Positions 1 to 10,172 of a stretch of DNA of 64,000 bases are shown here, in pieces. The notes under the pieces were generated by a model. It had not been told where the DNA came from, did not search any database, and saw only the letters and a program-made list of their open reading frames with translations. Both the position numbers and the translations under genes were made by a program. This stretch comes from Rhodanobacter sp. Soil772 (GTDB lineage Bacteria; Pseudomonadota; Gammaproteobacteria; Xanthomonadales; Rhodanobacteraceae): the NCBI RefSeq assembly GCF_001428385.1, contig NZ_LMSK01000001.1, positions 559,355 through 623,354 of the forward strand, in the 5' to 3' direction. How positions within the stretch are numbered: position 1 is the first letter of the stretch; every line of letters starts with the position of its first letter.

Positions 1-1
1 A

Positions 2-322
2 CCCGGCGGAGCACTCATCTCGATTTCCGGACCTCCCGATCCCGCCTTCGCAAAAGCCATCGGAGCGCCGTGGTTCGTGAGCCTCATCGTCCGCCTGCTG
101 AGTGCCGGGGTCAGGAAAAAAGCGGCCCGTCGCGATCTGAAGTACTCGTTCCTCTTCATGTTGGCCAATGGACACCAGCTGCGCGAGATCACCCGGCTCA
201 TCGAGGCCGGGGCCATCCGCCCGGTGATCGATCGTGTCTTTCCGTTCGAGTCGGCCAACGAGGCTCTTGCGTACATTGAAGCGGGCCGCGCGAAGGGCAA
301 GGTCGTCGTCAAGGTCAAGTGA
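2..322 (+). CDS. Medium-chain dehydrogenase/reductase, C-terminal part (5' end outside window)
   Basis: The reading frame is open from base 2 to a TGA at 320-322 and gives about 106 residues. The peptide begins in the nucleotide-binding half (GGALISISG) and ends with the layout typical of NADP-dependent quinone or alcohol oxidoreductases of the MDR superfamily: a segment like RPVIDRVFPFESANEALAY followed by GRAKGKVVVKV. In this family that tail closes the substrate domain and returns to the Rossmann fold. Such enzymes are cytosolic and reduce quinones, enones or aldehydes with NADPH. The catalytic N-terminal half is missing, so it is not possible to say whether it binds zinc or to name its substrate. 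The gene is truncated only by the window edge. Confidence 0.8.
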   Translation, partial: PGGALISISGPPDPAFAKAIGAPWFVSLIVRLLSAGVRKKAARRDLKYSFLFMLANGHQLREITRLIEAGAIRPVIDRVFPFESANEALAYIEAGRAKGKVVVKVK

Positions 323-491
323 GCGTGGTTTCCCATCCATGGGATCTTCCATGGAGATGGTGGCGTCAGCGACGATTTCTGGTGCGCCACGCTTTCTTCG
401 CCTGTTGGAGATGGAAAGCAAACCGGCGTCGTTCTCGAGGTCATCACGCGCGCCCATTTCACATCCGCCCGTCCACGGCCATCGAACGAGG

Positions 492-520
492 AAGCCCGAC
501 GCGAGCGACGCGCCGGGCTT
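492..520 (-). terminator. Hairpin behind the PepSY gene
   Basis: A 12-bp imperfect stem (AAGCCCGACGCG / CGCGCCGGGCTT, one mismatch) with the 5-base loop AGCGA lies 26 bases past the stop of the minus-strand PepSY gene. It is nearly symmetric, so it could also end the plus-strand oxidoreductase transcript. There is no clear U-run, so factor-independent termination is only a possibility. Confidence 0.45.
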
Positions 521-545
521 CTGTGACCCTGGCAGACGCAGCGAA

Positions 546-1049
546 TCAATCGCGCGACTTGGCCACCACGCTGCCGTCGTCCGGATCGACCAGCAGGTCG
601 ACGTCACTGCCGCTCCTGGTCCTGGCGTCGGCGCTCCACAGGCCGTGCCCGTACTCCACGTCATGGACGTTCTGGTAGCCGGCTGTAGCCAGTTTGGCCG
701 TAACCTCGTCCTTGTTGAGCTTGGACGGTGCGCCGTTGACGTAGACCTTGCCGTTCACCGGTCCCACGGCGAGCTCGCCCCATTGCTTGTTGCCGCCGCG
801 GGCCTTGCTGCGCCATACGCCGTCCTTGAACTTCAGGCCCTTGACCTCTTTGTAGCCGGCGTTGGCGATCGCGGTTTTGATGGCCTCTTCGCTCAATGCG
901 CCAGTCGGCGGTTGGGTGGTCCAGGTGGAAATCGTGGTGGTGGTCTGGGTGGTCGTTGTAGCCGACTGTGCGGTGGCAGGCAGATCCTGTGCGAGGGCCA
1001 CACTGCAAAGCGACAGTCCGATCAACAGGGGAAGTACGCGCTTGATCAT
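546..1049 (-). CDS. Exported protein with two PepSY domains
   Basis: This is a 167-residue protein. The start at 1049 is chosen because AAGGAG lies just upstream and the peptide then opens with a classical signal sequence (MIKRVLPLLIGLSLCSVALA, cleavage before QD). A longer in-frame start at 1148 would bury the signal peptide. After a Thr-rich linker at about 25-45 come two tandem PepSY-like modules (about 47-95 and 105-165), each with a helix of the type AIKTAIANAGY or VTAKLATAGY followed by beta strands, the second ending in DVDLLVDPDDGSVV. PepSY modules are periplasmic; some inhibit peptidases and others bind ligands at the envelope. No partner gene is adjacent, so its specific role is unknown. 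Confidence 0.8.
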   Translation of the reverse strand: MIKRVLPLLIGLSLCSVALAQDLPATAQSATTTTQTTTTISTWTTQPPTGALSEEAIKTAIANAGYKEVKGLKFKDGVWRSKARGGNKQWGELAVGPVNGKVYVNGAPSKLNKDEVTAKLATAGYQNVHDVEYGHGLWSADARTRSGSDVDLLVDPDDGSVVAKSRD

Positions 1050-1157
1050 GGGGAACTCCTTGGGTGCTGAAACGAATCGTGCCGCCAGCTTGCGCAGGCA
1101 CCGTTCAAAAGAGTGCGGGCTTGCGGGTGACATTCCGCACCGACTCATGCAGCCAGC

Positions 1158-1529
1158 ATGGGACCACCGTGTTCAGAACGACGGCGTGAAAGCGCGCGTG
1201 ACTTTCGGGTGAAGGCAGGGCTGCGGTTCACGTACTTCAACGCGGCGGGCAAGCTTCGTCGCGCCGCCGCCGCACCTGACCGGAGCAACATGCTGATCTG
1301 GTGGGCGGCGTACTGCCGCCAGCCGGAACTGGCACTCGAACTGCTGGCCAAAGCTGCGCCGGACATGGGTGACACGGCCCTGTTGTGGCAACCCATGCTG
1401 CGCGATGTGCGCAAATTGCCGGGGTTCAAGAAAATCGTGATCGATCTTGGGTTGATCGATTACTGGCGTGTTTACGGCTGGTCCGATTTCTGCCATCCGC
1501 TCCGCGGCGATGATTTCACTTGCGACTAA
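1158..1529 (+). pseudogene. Remnant of a TPR/winged-helix regulator C-terminus
   Basis: From about 1280 the translation (ending DYWRVYGWSDFCHPLRGDDFTCD) matches the hallmark C-terminus of large CadC-like winged-helix/TPR proteins, where a motif like LxDYWRxxGWxDFCxPxGxDDFxC closes the tetratricopeptide domain. Here only about 80 recognisable residues remain. There is no DNA-binding domain, no membrane segment and no TPR array upstream, and the first 40 residues look like random read-through. The likeliest explanation is a decayed 3' fragment of a deleted gene. A small functional protein is less likely because no ribosome binding site precedes 1158. Confidence 0.6.
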
Positions 1530-1669
1530 GGGGATCTCGAATAACCGCTTTTTGCTCGCGGGAATGACGTCGTCGGGGGTGAGGTTTCTGGATCAACGGA
1601 GGTGTCAGGGACGCTTCCGGTATTGACCGGTAACATGGCGGTTCCGCCACTGCTTCGGCACGCTCCTCC

Positions 1670-2875
1670 ATGTGTTCAAACATCGCTATCCGTCTGCTTG
1701 TTGCTTCACTGTGCCTGACCATCTCGCTCCCGCTGGCGGCCCGCGAACCGGGCGTACCAACCATCGGCCAGCAACGCGAGGCCGTGCTGTTCTGGCCGCA
1801 GGCGCAGCGCGAGGCGCAGTTCCGGAAGATGTACGAACGGTTTCCCAGCAACCGCGCGGCACACGGTACGCATGTGCGCGCGTTGCCGCAGGGCAAACCG
1901 CTGGTGCTGCCGGAGCAGGGTGGCTCAACGTTGCTCGTCAGCTACATGGACCAGCACCACCTCGCCGGCGTGATGGTGCTGCAGCACGGGCGCATCCGCC
2001 TGCAGCGTTATGCGCTGGGCTTCGGGCCGGAGCAGCGCTGGGAGTCGTTCTCGGTGGCGAAGTCGGTGACCTCCGCCTTGCTCGGCATTGCGCTGCAGCG
2101 GGGTGACATCCACGGCCTGGACGACACGCTGGGCACGTACATTCCGGAGTTGCGCGACAGCGCCTACGCCGAAGTCACGGTGCAGCAGTTGCTGACGATG
2201 ACCTCCGGCGTGCACTGGAACGAGGACTACGCCGACGCGAAGTCGGACGTGGCGCAGATGTATCTCGGTGCCTGCGTCGACGGCCAGGCGCATGTGCTGT
2301 CGTACCTGAAGAAACAGCCGCGGCAATGGCCCGCCGGAACGCACTTCAACTACAACACCGCGGAAACCGACCTGCTCGGCATCCTGGTGCAGCGGGCCAC
2401 GCACCGTTCGCTGGCGGCGTATCTCTCGCAGACGATCTGGCAGCCGTACGGCATGGCCGCCGATGCGTACTGGATCAAGGACGAGTGCGATGGCAGCGAC
2501 ACCGGCGGCAGCGGCTTGTCGGCCACGCTGGGCGACTACGCACGGCTGGGACAGTTTATGCTCGACGGCGGGCGCATCGCGGGTAAGCCGGTGATCGCCA
2601 AGGCGTGGCTGGACGGCGCGCTTCGCCGCCAGGAAAGCGTCGATGATCCCGACCGCGGCTACGGTTATCTGTGGTGGACGGATACCGACGGCAGCTATGC
2701 CGCGATCGGCATCTTCGGGCAGATGGTCTACGTCGACCCCGCGCGCCAGTTGGTGATCGCCCAGGTGGGCGCATGGCCGCATGCGACATCCAGCGAGCTG
2801 GTCGCCGCGCGGCGTGCGTTCGTGGCCGCCGTCAAGCGTGCGGTGGATGCGGAGCGGAAGTCGTCGACGCACTGA
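1670..2875 (+). CDS. Exported serine hydrolase, beta-lactamase/penicillin-binding-protein fold
   Basis: This 401-residue protein begins with a signal peptide (about residues 1-24, ending LPLAA before RE). The fold is that of the class C beta-lactamase / EstB / 6-aminohexanoate-dimer-hydrolase group: the SxxK catalytic pair is S128-V-A-K131 in FSVAKSVTSA, and the tyrosine motif is FNYNTAETDLLG with Y228. The conserved LLTMTSGVHWNEDY segment lies between them. These enzymes act in the periplasm on esters, amides or peptidoglycan peptides; the substrate cannot be read from sequence. It stands alone, convergent with the LysR gene 23 bases downstream. The start lacks an obvious ribosome binding site but gives a coherent signal peptide. 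Confidence 0.85.
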   Translation: MCSNIAIRLLVASLCLTISLPLAAREPGVPTIGQQREAVLFWPQAQREAQFRKMYERFPSNRAAHGTHVRALPQGKPLVLPEQGGSTLLVSYMDQHHLAGVMVLQHGRIRLQRYALGFGPEQRWESFSVAKSVTSALLGIALQRGDIHGLDDTLGTYIPELRDSAYAEVTVQQLLTMTSGVHWNEDYADAKSDVAQMYLGACVDGQAHVLSYLKKQPRQWPAGTHFNYNTAETDLLGILVQRATHRSLAAYLSQTIWQPYGMAADAYWIKDECDGSDTGGSGLSATLGDYARLGQFMLDGGRIAGKPVIAKAWLDGALRRQESVDDPDRGYGYLWWTDTDGSYAAIGIFGQMVYVDPARQLVIAQVGAWPHATSSELVAARRAFVAAVKRAVDAERKSSTH

Positions 2876-2898
2876 GTCGCGTGTGCCGACATCGAATC

Positions 2899-3792
2899 TC
2901 AGCCCCGTTTCCGCAGCGCCTCCACCAGCAACGAGAACGCGGGCGAAGGCTGCCGCCGGCTCGGGTAGTAGAGGTGGTAGCCGGGGAAGGGTGGACACCA
3001 GTCGGCGAGCACGCGTTGCAGCCGACCGTTGGCGATCTCCGCCTGAACCATGTCCTCGGGCACGCAGGCCAGGCCGAAGCCGTCGAGCGCGGCGGTGAGA
3101 ATGTGGCGGGTGTTGTTGAAGATCAGTCGCCCTTCCACGCGCACGTTCAAGGGGTGGCCGTTCTTCTCGAACTCCCAGGCGTACAGGCCGCCATGGGTGA
3201 GGAAGCGGATGTTGATGCAGTCGTGGCCGGTGAGGTCGCGCGGTGTCTTGACCTTGGGGCGCGATGCCAGGTAGTCCGGTGAGCCGACCACGGCCATGCG
3301 CATCGGCGGGCCGATCGGCACGGCGATCATGTCCCTGGCCACCTGCTCACCGAGGCGGATGCCGGCGTCGAAGCGCTCGGCCACGATGTCGGTGAGGCTG
3401 GAATCGCTGATCACCTCGACGCGGATGTCCGGGTAGTCCGGCAGCAGCTTGCGCAGCACCGGCCACAGGATGGTGCTGGCGGCATGTTCGCCGGTGGTGA
3501 TGCGCAGGGTGCCGCTGGGCTTGTCGCGCAATTCGCTCAGGTTGGCGAGGGCCGTGTCGATGTCCGCGAAGTTCGGCGTCAACGTGTTGAACAAGCGTTC
3601 GCCCGCTTCGGTGGGCGCCACGCTTCGCGTGCTACGGGTCAGCAGGCGCAGGCCGAGGCGGGCTTCCAGGGCACGGATGGTATGGCTGAGCGCCGATGGC
3701 GATACGCCGAGCTGCGCGGCGGCACGGGTGAAGCTGTGCTCGCGTGCCACGGCGAGAAAGGCCTGCAGGTCGTTGTAGTTCTCGCGTGCCAT
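2899..3792 (-). CDS. LysR-family transcriptional regulator
   Basis: This is a 297-residue protein of standard LysR length. Residues about 1-60 form the winged helix-turn-helix (FLAVAREHSFTRAAAQLGVS, then SALSHTIRALEARLGLRLL), followed by a linker helix and the two-lobed effector-binding domain (about 90-295). The gene is divergent from the aldo/keto reductase, cupin and alcohol dehydrogenase genes that start at 4045, the usual arrangement for a LysR protein controlling its neighbour, so it probably activates them in response to a carbonyl or redox signal; that is inferred. The ATG at 3792 begins exactly at the conserved MARENYNDLQAF head of the domain. Confidence 0.9.
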   Translation of the reverse strand: MARENYNDLQAFLAVAREHSFTRAAAQLGVSPSALSHTIRALEARLGLRLLTRSTRSVAPTEAGERLFNTLTPNFADIDTALANLSELRDKPSGTLRITTGEHAASTILWPVLRKLLPDYPDIRVEVISDSSLTDIVAERFDAGIRLGEQVARDMIAVPIGPPMRMAVVGSPDYLASRPKVKTPRDLTGHDCINIRFLTHGGLYAWEFEKNGHPLNVRVEGRLIFNNTRHILTAALDGFGLACVPEDMVQAEIANGRLQRVLADWCPPFPGYHLYYPSRRQPSPAFSLLVEALRKRG

Positions 3793-3807
3793 GAGGCGGT
3801 GGCCGAT

Positions 3808-3823
3808 TGATGAGTATCGATCA
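3808..3823. promoter_or_regulatory. Candidate LysR-regulator operator dyad
   Basis: TGAT-N8-ATCA lies 16-31 bases upstream of the LysR start, in the divergent region shared with the reductase operon. A second short palindrome, ATTCGAAT, follows at 3831-3838. LysR proteins bind interrupted dyads in this position, but the spacing is not the classical T-N11-A, so the assignment is tentative. Confidence 0.3.
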
Positions 3824-3925
3824 TAAGTGCATTCGAATTATGGGGTCTAATCAAGACAAGCCTGCGCGTTCAGACTACGCATGTCCCATTCCCCGCAGGG
3901 CGCCTCGAACAGCCCTGTTCCAAGC

Positions 3926-5537
<1,612 letters not shown>

Positions 5538-5565
5538 TCAACCATCCCCCGGCAAGGAAAACTCC

Positions 5566-6618
5566 ATGACCACCAAAGCCTACGGCGCGCACGCCGCCGA
5601 CAAACCGCTGCAGCCCCTCGACATCGAACGCCGCGCGCCCGGCGCGCAGGACGTGCAGATCGACATCGCCTACTGCGGCGTCTGCCATTCCGACCTGCAT
5701 ACCGTGCGCTCCGAATGGGGCGGCACGCTGTATCCCTGCGTGCCTGGCCACGAGATCGTCGGCCACGTCAGCGCCGTGGGCAACGCCGTGGCCGGCTTCA
5801 AGGTCGGCGATACCGTGGGCGTGGGCTGCCTGGTCGGCAGCTGCCAGCATTGCGCGGCGTGCGACGAGGGGCTGGAGCAGTATTGCGAGAACGGCTTCGT
5901 CGGCACCTACAACGGCCCGACGGCGGACGCACCCGGGCACACGCTGGGCGGCTATTCGCAGCGCATCGTGGTGGACCGGAAATTCGTGCTGAAGATCCGC
6001 CACCCCGAATCGCAGCTCGCCGCGGTCGCGCCGCTGCTGTGCGCGGGCATCACCACGTACTCGCCGCTGCGGCACTGGCATGCCGGCCCGGGCAAGAAGG
6101 TCGGCGTGGTCGGCATCGGCGGGCTGGGCCACATGGGCGTGAAGATCGCGCACGCGATGGGCGCGCACGTGGTGGCGTTCACCACGTCGGAAGGCAAGCG
6201 CCAGGCGGCGCTGGATCTCGGCGCGGACGAAGTGGTGGTCTCGCGCAGTGAGAGCGAGATGAAGGTGCATGCCAACAGCTTCGACTTCATCCTCAATACC
6301 GTGGCCGCCAGCCATTCGCTGGATGCCTTCACCGGCCTGCTCAAGCGCGATGGCACCATGGTGCTGGTCGGTGTACCGGAGCATCCGCACCCGTCGCCGA
6401 GTGTCGCCAACCTGATCTTCAAGCGCCGCGCGATCGCCGGCTCGCTGATCGGCGGCATCGCCGAGACCCAGGAGATGCTGGATTTCTGCGCGGACAAGGG
6501 CATCGTCGCCGACATCGAAATGATCCCGGCACAGAAGATCGACGAGGCCTACGACCGCATGGTGAAGAGCGACGTGAAGTACCGCTTCGTCATCGACAAC
6601 GCGACGCTCGCCGGCTAA
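5566..6618 (+). CDS. Zinc-dependent NAD(P) alcohol dehydrogenase (YahK/cinnamyl-alcohol type)
   Basis: This is a 350-residue medium-chain dehydrogenase. Catalytic-zinc residues are C37 (CGVCHSDLH) and H62-E63 (GHEIVG); the structural zinc is held by four cysteines, C93, C96, C99 and C107. The Rossmann motif VGVVGIGGLGHMGVKIA marks the cofactor domain. The best fit is the YahK/cinnamyl-alcohol-dehydrogenase group, which reduces a broad range of aldehydes with NADPH. It follows the cupin by 34 bases with AAGGAAAA just before the ATG and is the last gene of the reductase set. A cytosolic detoxifying aldehyde reductase is the likely role. Confidence 0.92.
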   Translation: MTTKAYGAHAADKPLQPLDIERRAPGAQDVQIDIAYCGVCHSDLHTVRSEWGGTLYPCVPGHEIVGHVSAVGNAVAGFKVGDTVGVGCLVGSCQHCAACDEGLEQYCENGFVGTYNGPTADAPGHTLGGYSQRIVVDRKFVLKIRHPESQLAAVAPLLCAGITTYSPLRHWHAGPGKKVGVVGIGGLGHMGVKIAHAMGAHVVAFTTSEGKRQAALDLGADEVVVSRSESEMKVHANSFDFILNTVAASHSLDAFTGLLKRDGTMVLVGVPEHPHPSPSVANLIFKRRAIAGSLIGGIAETQEMLDFCADKGIVADIEMIPAQKIDEAYDRMVKSDVKYRFVIDNATLAG

Positions 6619-6657
6619 GCCACTTCGCCGAAGCTGGGAGGTGCGGCTTTAGCTTTA

Positions 6658-6700
6658 CTCCCTCTCCTGCGCAGCAGGGGAGGGCTGGGGAGGGGTGCTC
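6658..6700. repeat. G-rich interspersed repeat, copy 1
   Basis: The unit CTCCCTCTCCTGC...GCAGGGGAGGG is a short palindrome followed by CTGGGGAGGGG. The same unit occurs at 10807-10850 and 52055-52097, always between genes. The right half contains four G-runs separated by one or two bases, a classical G-quadruplex pattern. Here it separates the convergent dehydrogenase and ABC exporter genes. The adjoining 6719-6780 holds further short GC-rich hairpins and no gene. Confidence 0.75.
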
Positions 6701-6792
6701 TTCGTCAAGTCAAAAAGCTTCACCCCCTCGCCTGAAGGGCTCCCTGCGACCGAAGGAAGCCCCTTTGGGACAGGCAGGGAGGAGCAAGGCCC

Positions 6793-8565
6793 TCAAGCCA
6801 CAAACTGCAGCCGCGCCAGCTCCGCATACAGCCCGCCCTCGGCCAGCAGACTTTCATGCGTGCCCTGCGCCACGATGCGGCCGCCGTCCATCACCACGAT
6901 GCGGTCGGCGCGCTGCACGGTGGCGAGGCGGTGGGCGATCACCAAGGTGGTGCGGCCTTGTTCCAGCCGCGCCAGTGCCTGCTGGATGGCGGCCTCCGAT
7001 TGCGCATCGAGTGACGAGGTGGCCTCGTCCAGCAACAACAGCGGTGCATCGCGCAGGATCGCGCGGGCGATCGCGATGCGCTGGCGCTGGCCGCCGGACA
7101 GGCGCACGCCGCGCTCGCCCAGTTCGGCGTCGTAGCCCTGGTCCAGCGCGCTGATGAACTCGTGCGCCTCGGCGGCGCGGGCGGCCTCGCGCACCTCGTC
7201 GTCGCCGGCGTCCTGGCGGCCGAAGCGGATGTTGTCCGCGGCGCTGCCGGCGAAGATCACGGTCTCCTGCGGCACCAGCGCGATCGCGCCGCGCAGGCCG
7301 GCCAGGGTGGTGGCGCGCAGGTCGATGCCGTCGACGCTGATGCTGCCGCTCTGCGGATCGTAGAAGCGCAGAAGCAGGGCGAACACCGTGCTCTTGCCGG
7401 CGCCGGACGGGCCGACCAGGGCCACCGTTTCGCCGGGGCGGACCGTCAGGGTGAAGTCGTGCAGCGCCGCCGCGTCGGGGCGGGTGGGGTAGTGGAAGGT
7501 GACGCCGTCGAAGCGCAGCTCGCCGCGCATCGGTTGCGGCAGCGCCTGCGGCTGCGCCGGGTCGACGATGTCGGCGCGTTCGCCGAGCAGTTCGCCGATG
7601 CGCTCCATCGCGCCGGCCGCACGCAACACGTCGCCCCACACTTCGGACAGTCCGGCCACCGAGCCGGCGGCGAACACCGCGTACAGCACGAACTGGCCCA
7701 GCACGCCGGCGCCCAGGGTGCCGGCCAGCACGTGGCGTGCGCCGGCCCACAGCACCAGGGTGATCGCGCCGAACACCAGCACGATCACGGCCATGGTCAG
7801 CAGCGAGCGCATGCCGATGCGCCGGCGCGCGGTGGCCAGGGCGCGGGCGATCGCGCTGCCGTAGCGGGTGCTTTCGATGCGCTCGCGCGCGTACGCCTTC
7901 ACCGCGGTGGAGGCGTTCAGGGTTTCATTGGCGATCGCGGCGGCGTCGGCAAGGCGGTCCTGGCTGGCGCGCGACAGCTTCTGCACGCGGCGGCCGAACA
8001 GCAGGATCGGCAGCATCACTGCCGGGATCACCAGCGCGGTGAGGCCGGCCAGCGACGGCGCGGTCCACACCATCATGGCGCTGGCGCCGATCAGCATCAC
8101 CACACTGCGCAGCGCCACCGACACGCCCGAGCCGATCAGCGCCTGCACCACCTCGGTGTCGGCGCTCAGCCGCGACAGCAGCTCGCCCACGCGGCTCTTC
8201 TCGAAGAAGCCCACGTCGAGGCGGATCACGTGCGCGTACAGCGTCTGCCGCAGCGAAGCGAGCGCGCGTTCGCTCAGCAGGGTGATGCAGAAGTAGCGCG
8301 CGGCGGTGGCGAAGGCCAGCACCAGCGCCACGCCGAACAGCACGATGAAGGTCTGGTTGATCACCGCCTGGCTGGAATGCCCGAAGCCCTGGTCGATGAT
8401 GTGGCGGAACGCCATCGGCAGCGCCAGCGAGGCGCCGGAGGACAGCGCCAGGAACAGCAGCCAGCCGAGCGCGAGCGCGCGGTGCGGCTTCAGGAACGGC
8501 CAGAGTTCGCGCAGCGCGCCGATGCGGCGGACGGGACGGGAGGTGTCGGTGGCGGCGTCGCTCAT
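6793..8565 (-). CDS. ABC exporter, fused membrane and ATPase domains (MsbA-like)
   Basis: This is a 590-residue half-transporter. Residues about 25-310 form the six-helix type I exporter domain; the ATPase follows with Walker A GPSGAGKST at 385-393, signature LSGGQRQR from 489, and Walker B LLLLDE at 509-514 with the D-loop SSLD. The protein should dimerise in the inner membrane and export a lipid or drug-like substrate. The ORF could extend upstream to 8622, but the added residues are basic and unstructured, so MSDAATDTS at 8565 is chosen. It lies 105 bases downstream of yigZ on the same strand; MsbA proper is usually paired with lpxK, which is not here, so msbA is not assigned. Confidence 0.9.
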   Translation of the reverse strand: MSDAATDTSRPVRRIGALRELWPFLKPHRALALGWLLFLALSSGASLALPMAFRHIIDQGFGHSSQAVINQTFIVLFGVALVLAFATAARYFCITLLSERALASLRQTLYAHVIRLDVGFFEKSRVGELLSRLSADTEVVQALIGSGVSVALRSVVMLIGASAMMVWTAPSLAGLTALVIPAVMLPILLFGRRVQKLSRASQDRLADAAAIANETLNASTAVKAYARERIESTRYGSAIARALATARRRIGMRSLLTMAVIVLVFGAITLVLWAGARHVLAGTLGAGVLGQFVLYAVFAAGSVAGLSEVWGDVLRAAGAMERIGELLGERADIVDPAQPQALPQPMRGELRFDGVTFHYPTRPDAAALHDFTLTVRPGETVALVGPSGAGKSTVFALLLRFYDPQSGSISVDGIDLRATTLAGLRGAIALVPQETVIFAGSAADNIRFGRQDAGDDEVREAARAAEAHEFISALDQGYDAELGERGVRLSGGQRQRIAIARAILRDAPLLLLDEATSSLDAQSEAAIQQALARLEQGRTTLVIAHRLATVQRADRIVVMDGGRIVAQGTHESLLAEGGLYAELARLQFVA

Positions 8566-8670
8566 GGGCTCTCGCAGGCGGATCAAGGATGGACGCGGCC
8601 CGCGCACGGGCGATCCGTTCAAGGTGGGGCGGGTTGCCGCCGATTCAATCCGCGGTTGTGCGATGGAGGC

Positions 8671-9267
8671 TCAATCTAGCCGCCGCGCCTCGCTGCGGCC
8701 GCGGCTTATGTCGCTGATCCGCAGGCATGCTTCGGCGACCCGGCTGTCCGGCAGGCGCAGTTGCAGTTCCACGCCGTCGGCGCCGAATACCTCGTGCTCG
8801 ACCTCGGCTTGCAGGTCTTTCAGACGGGCCTTGAGCAGGGCCAGTTCGGCGAAGTCGCAGCGCAGGCCCAGCCGCGCCATCGCCACGATCGGCACGCGCT
8901 CGGCACGGCGCAGGCATTCCGCCGCGGTGCCGCCGTAGGCGCGCACCAGGCCGCCGGCGCCCAGCTTGATGCCGCCGAACCAGCGCGTCACCACCACCGC
9001 GATGCGGTCCATCGCCTGGCCCTCGATCGCCTGCAGGATCGGGCGGCCGGCGGTGCCGCCGGGTTCGCCGTCATCGTTGAAGCGGTAGTCCTGGCCGATG
9101 CGCCAGGCCCAGCAGTTGTGCGTGGCGGTGGGGTCACCCACCTCGCGCACGAAGGCCAGCGCTTGTTCGGTGGACTCGACCGGGGCGGCCAGCGCGAGGA
9201 AGCGGCTTTTCCTGATCTCTTCCTGATGGCGACACGGCTGGGCCAGGGTGGACAGCGTTTCGCTCAT
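8671..9267 (-). CDS. yigZ: YigZ/IMPACT-family protein
   Basis: This is a 198-residue cytosolic protein. The N-terminal IMPACT domain carries the signature stretch DDGEPGGTAGRPIL and then VVTRWFGGIKLGAGGLVRAY; the C-terminal about 60 residues form the small DUF1949 ferredoxin-like domain. The bacterial members are linked to translation control and general stress, and the eukaryotic homologue IMPACT regulates GCN2. The start ATG at 9267 overlaps the stop of the anti-sigma-like gene by four bases (ATGA), so translation is probably coupled. The possible longer start at 9309 lies inside the upstream gene and is not used. Confidence 0.9.
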   Translation of the reverse strand: MSETLSTLAQPCRHQEEIRKSRFLALAAPVESTEQALAFVREVGDPTATHNCWAWRIGQDYRFNDDGEPGGTAGRPILQAIEGQAMDRIAVVVTRWFGGIKLGAGGLVRAYGGTAAECLRRAERVPIVAMARLGLRCDFAELALLKARLKDLQAEVEHEVFGADGVELQLRLPDSRVAEACLRISDISRGRSEARRLD

Positions 9268-10172
9268 GGCTTGCGCAGTTTCGCCTGCAGCTCCGGCGGC
9301 AGCTTCCATTGCGGATGTGCGTGCTGGAACGCGGCCAGTCGTTGCTGTGCCTCGTCGTCGTGGCCTTGCGCGAACAGTTGCCGGATCTTGTCCAGTTCCT
9401 GCGTCGGCGTATCGCTGGCGTTCGTCGTGGTGTCGGCGTCGACTCTTGCCGCGACCGGCGCCGGTGCGGCAGCCATCGTGGCCTGCATGGACGGCGCGCC
9501 GGCTGCAGCTTCAGCCACCACGGGTCTGGCCGCGTTGGCGGTGACCTCGTTGCTGGCTTGCCTGATCACGCCGGCCGGGGCACGGGGTGGCGTGCCTGCC
9601 AACTGCTCATTGCGAGAGACCGCTGCGGCCTGCTTGTCGGCCACGGCCTGGCGTGACTTGGCCGCCATGGACGCGGGAGGTGCTGCCGCGATGATCCGTG
9701 GCGGTGGTTGCTTCGGCGGTGCAAGCACCGGGGCGAGTGGCATGGGCGCGTGCGCTGCCTCGGCCTGCGCCGGCGCGACACTATCGCTCGCTACCGGCGC
9801 GGATTCGGTCTGGGGCAAGTCGTGCATACGCCAGGCGAGCCCGGCGGCGAGCACGAGGGCGGCCGCACTGCTCAAGCCGATCAGCCAGCGTGACCGGGGT
9901 TTTCCAGCCGACCCGGCGGACGGTGCGAGGACCGGCTTCGGATGCACCCAGTCGCCGGGTTCGCGCGGCGCCTTGCGGCGCTCGATCGCGGTCGTGTGCT
10001 GCGCCGCCCCATCCGTTTCCAGCGCCTGCGCGGCGGCGCGCAGCACGGCCGCGTCCAGCGCCGGGCCGGGCTCATTCTGCGGCAGCTGGCGATACAGCGC
10101 GGCCAGCTCGGCTTCGCCGGGCAGTGCCTCGTCCGGCTCGCGTGGATCCTGTGGTGGCAATGAGGTGGTCAT
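9264..10172 (-). CDS. Membrane-anchored anti-sigma-like protein
   Basis: This is a 302-residue protein with one membrane segment at about 95-114 (RWLIGLSSAAALVLAAGLAW). The N-terminal cytoplasmic part is short, acidic and helical (GEAELAALYRQLPQNEPGPALDAAVLRAA); the long C-terminal part is Ala/Pro-rich and low-complexity, ending with a helical EELDKIRQLFAQGHDDEAQ-like segment. No database domain is recognisable by eye. Its start overlaps the sigma-factor stop by ATGA and its stop overlaps the yigZ start the same way. Gene order and topology suggest it binds and restrains the upstream sigma factor, with the periplasmic part as sensor. This is inferred from context, not from a conserved anti-sigma domain. 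Confidence 0.7.
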   Translation of the reverse strand: MTTSLPPQDPREPDEALPGEAELAALYRQLPQNEPGPALDAAVLRAAAQALETDGAAQHTTAIERRKAPREPGDWVHPKPVLAPSAGSAGKPRSRWLIGLSSAAALVLAAGLAWRMHDLPQTESAPVASDSVAPAQAEAAHAPMPLAPVLAPPKQPPPRIIAAAPPASMAAKSRQAVADKQAAAVSRNEQLAGTPPRAPAGVIRQASNEVTANAARPVVAEAAAGAPSMQATMAAAPAPVAARVDADTTTNASDTPTQELDKIRQLFAQGHDDEAQQRLAAFQHAHPQWKLPPELQAKLRKP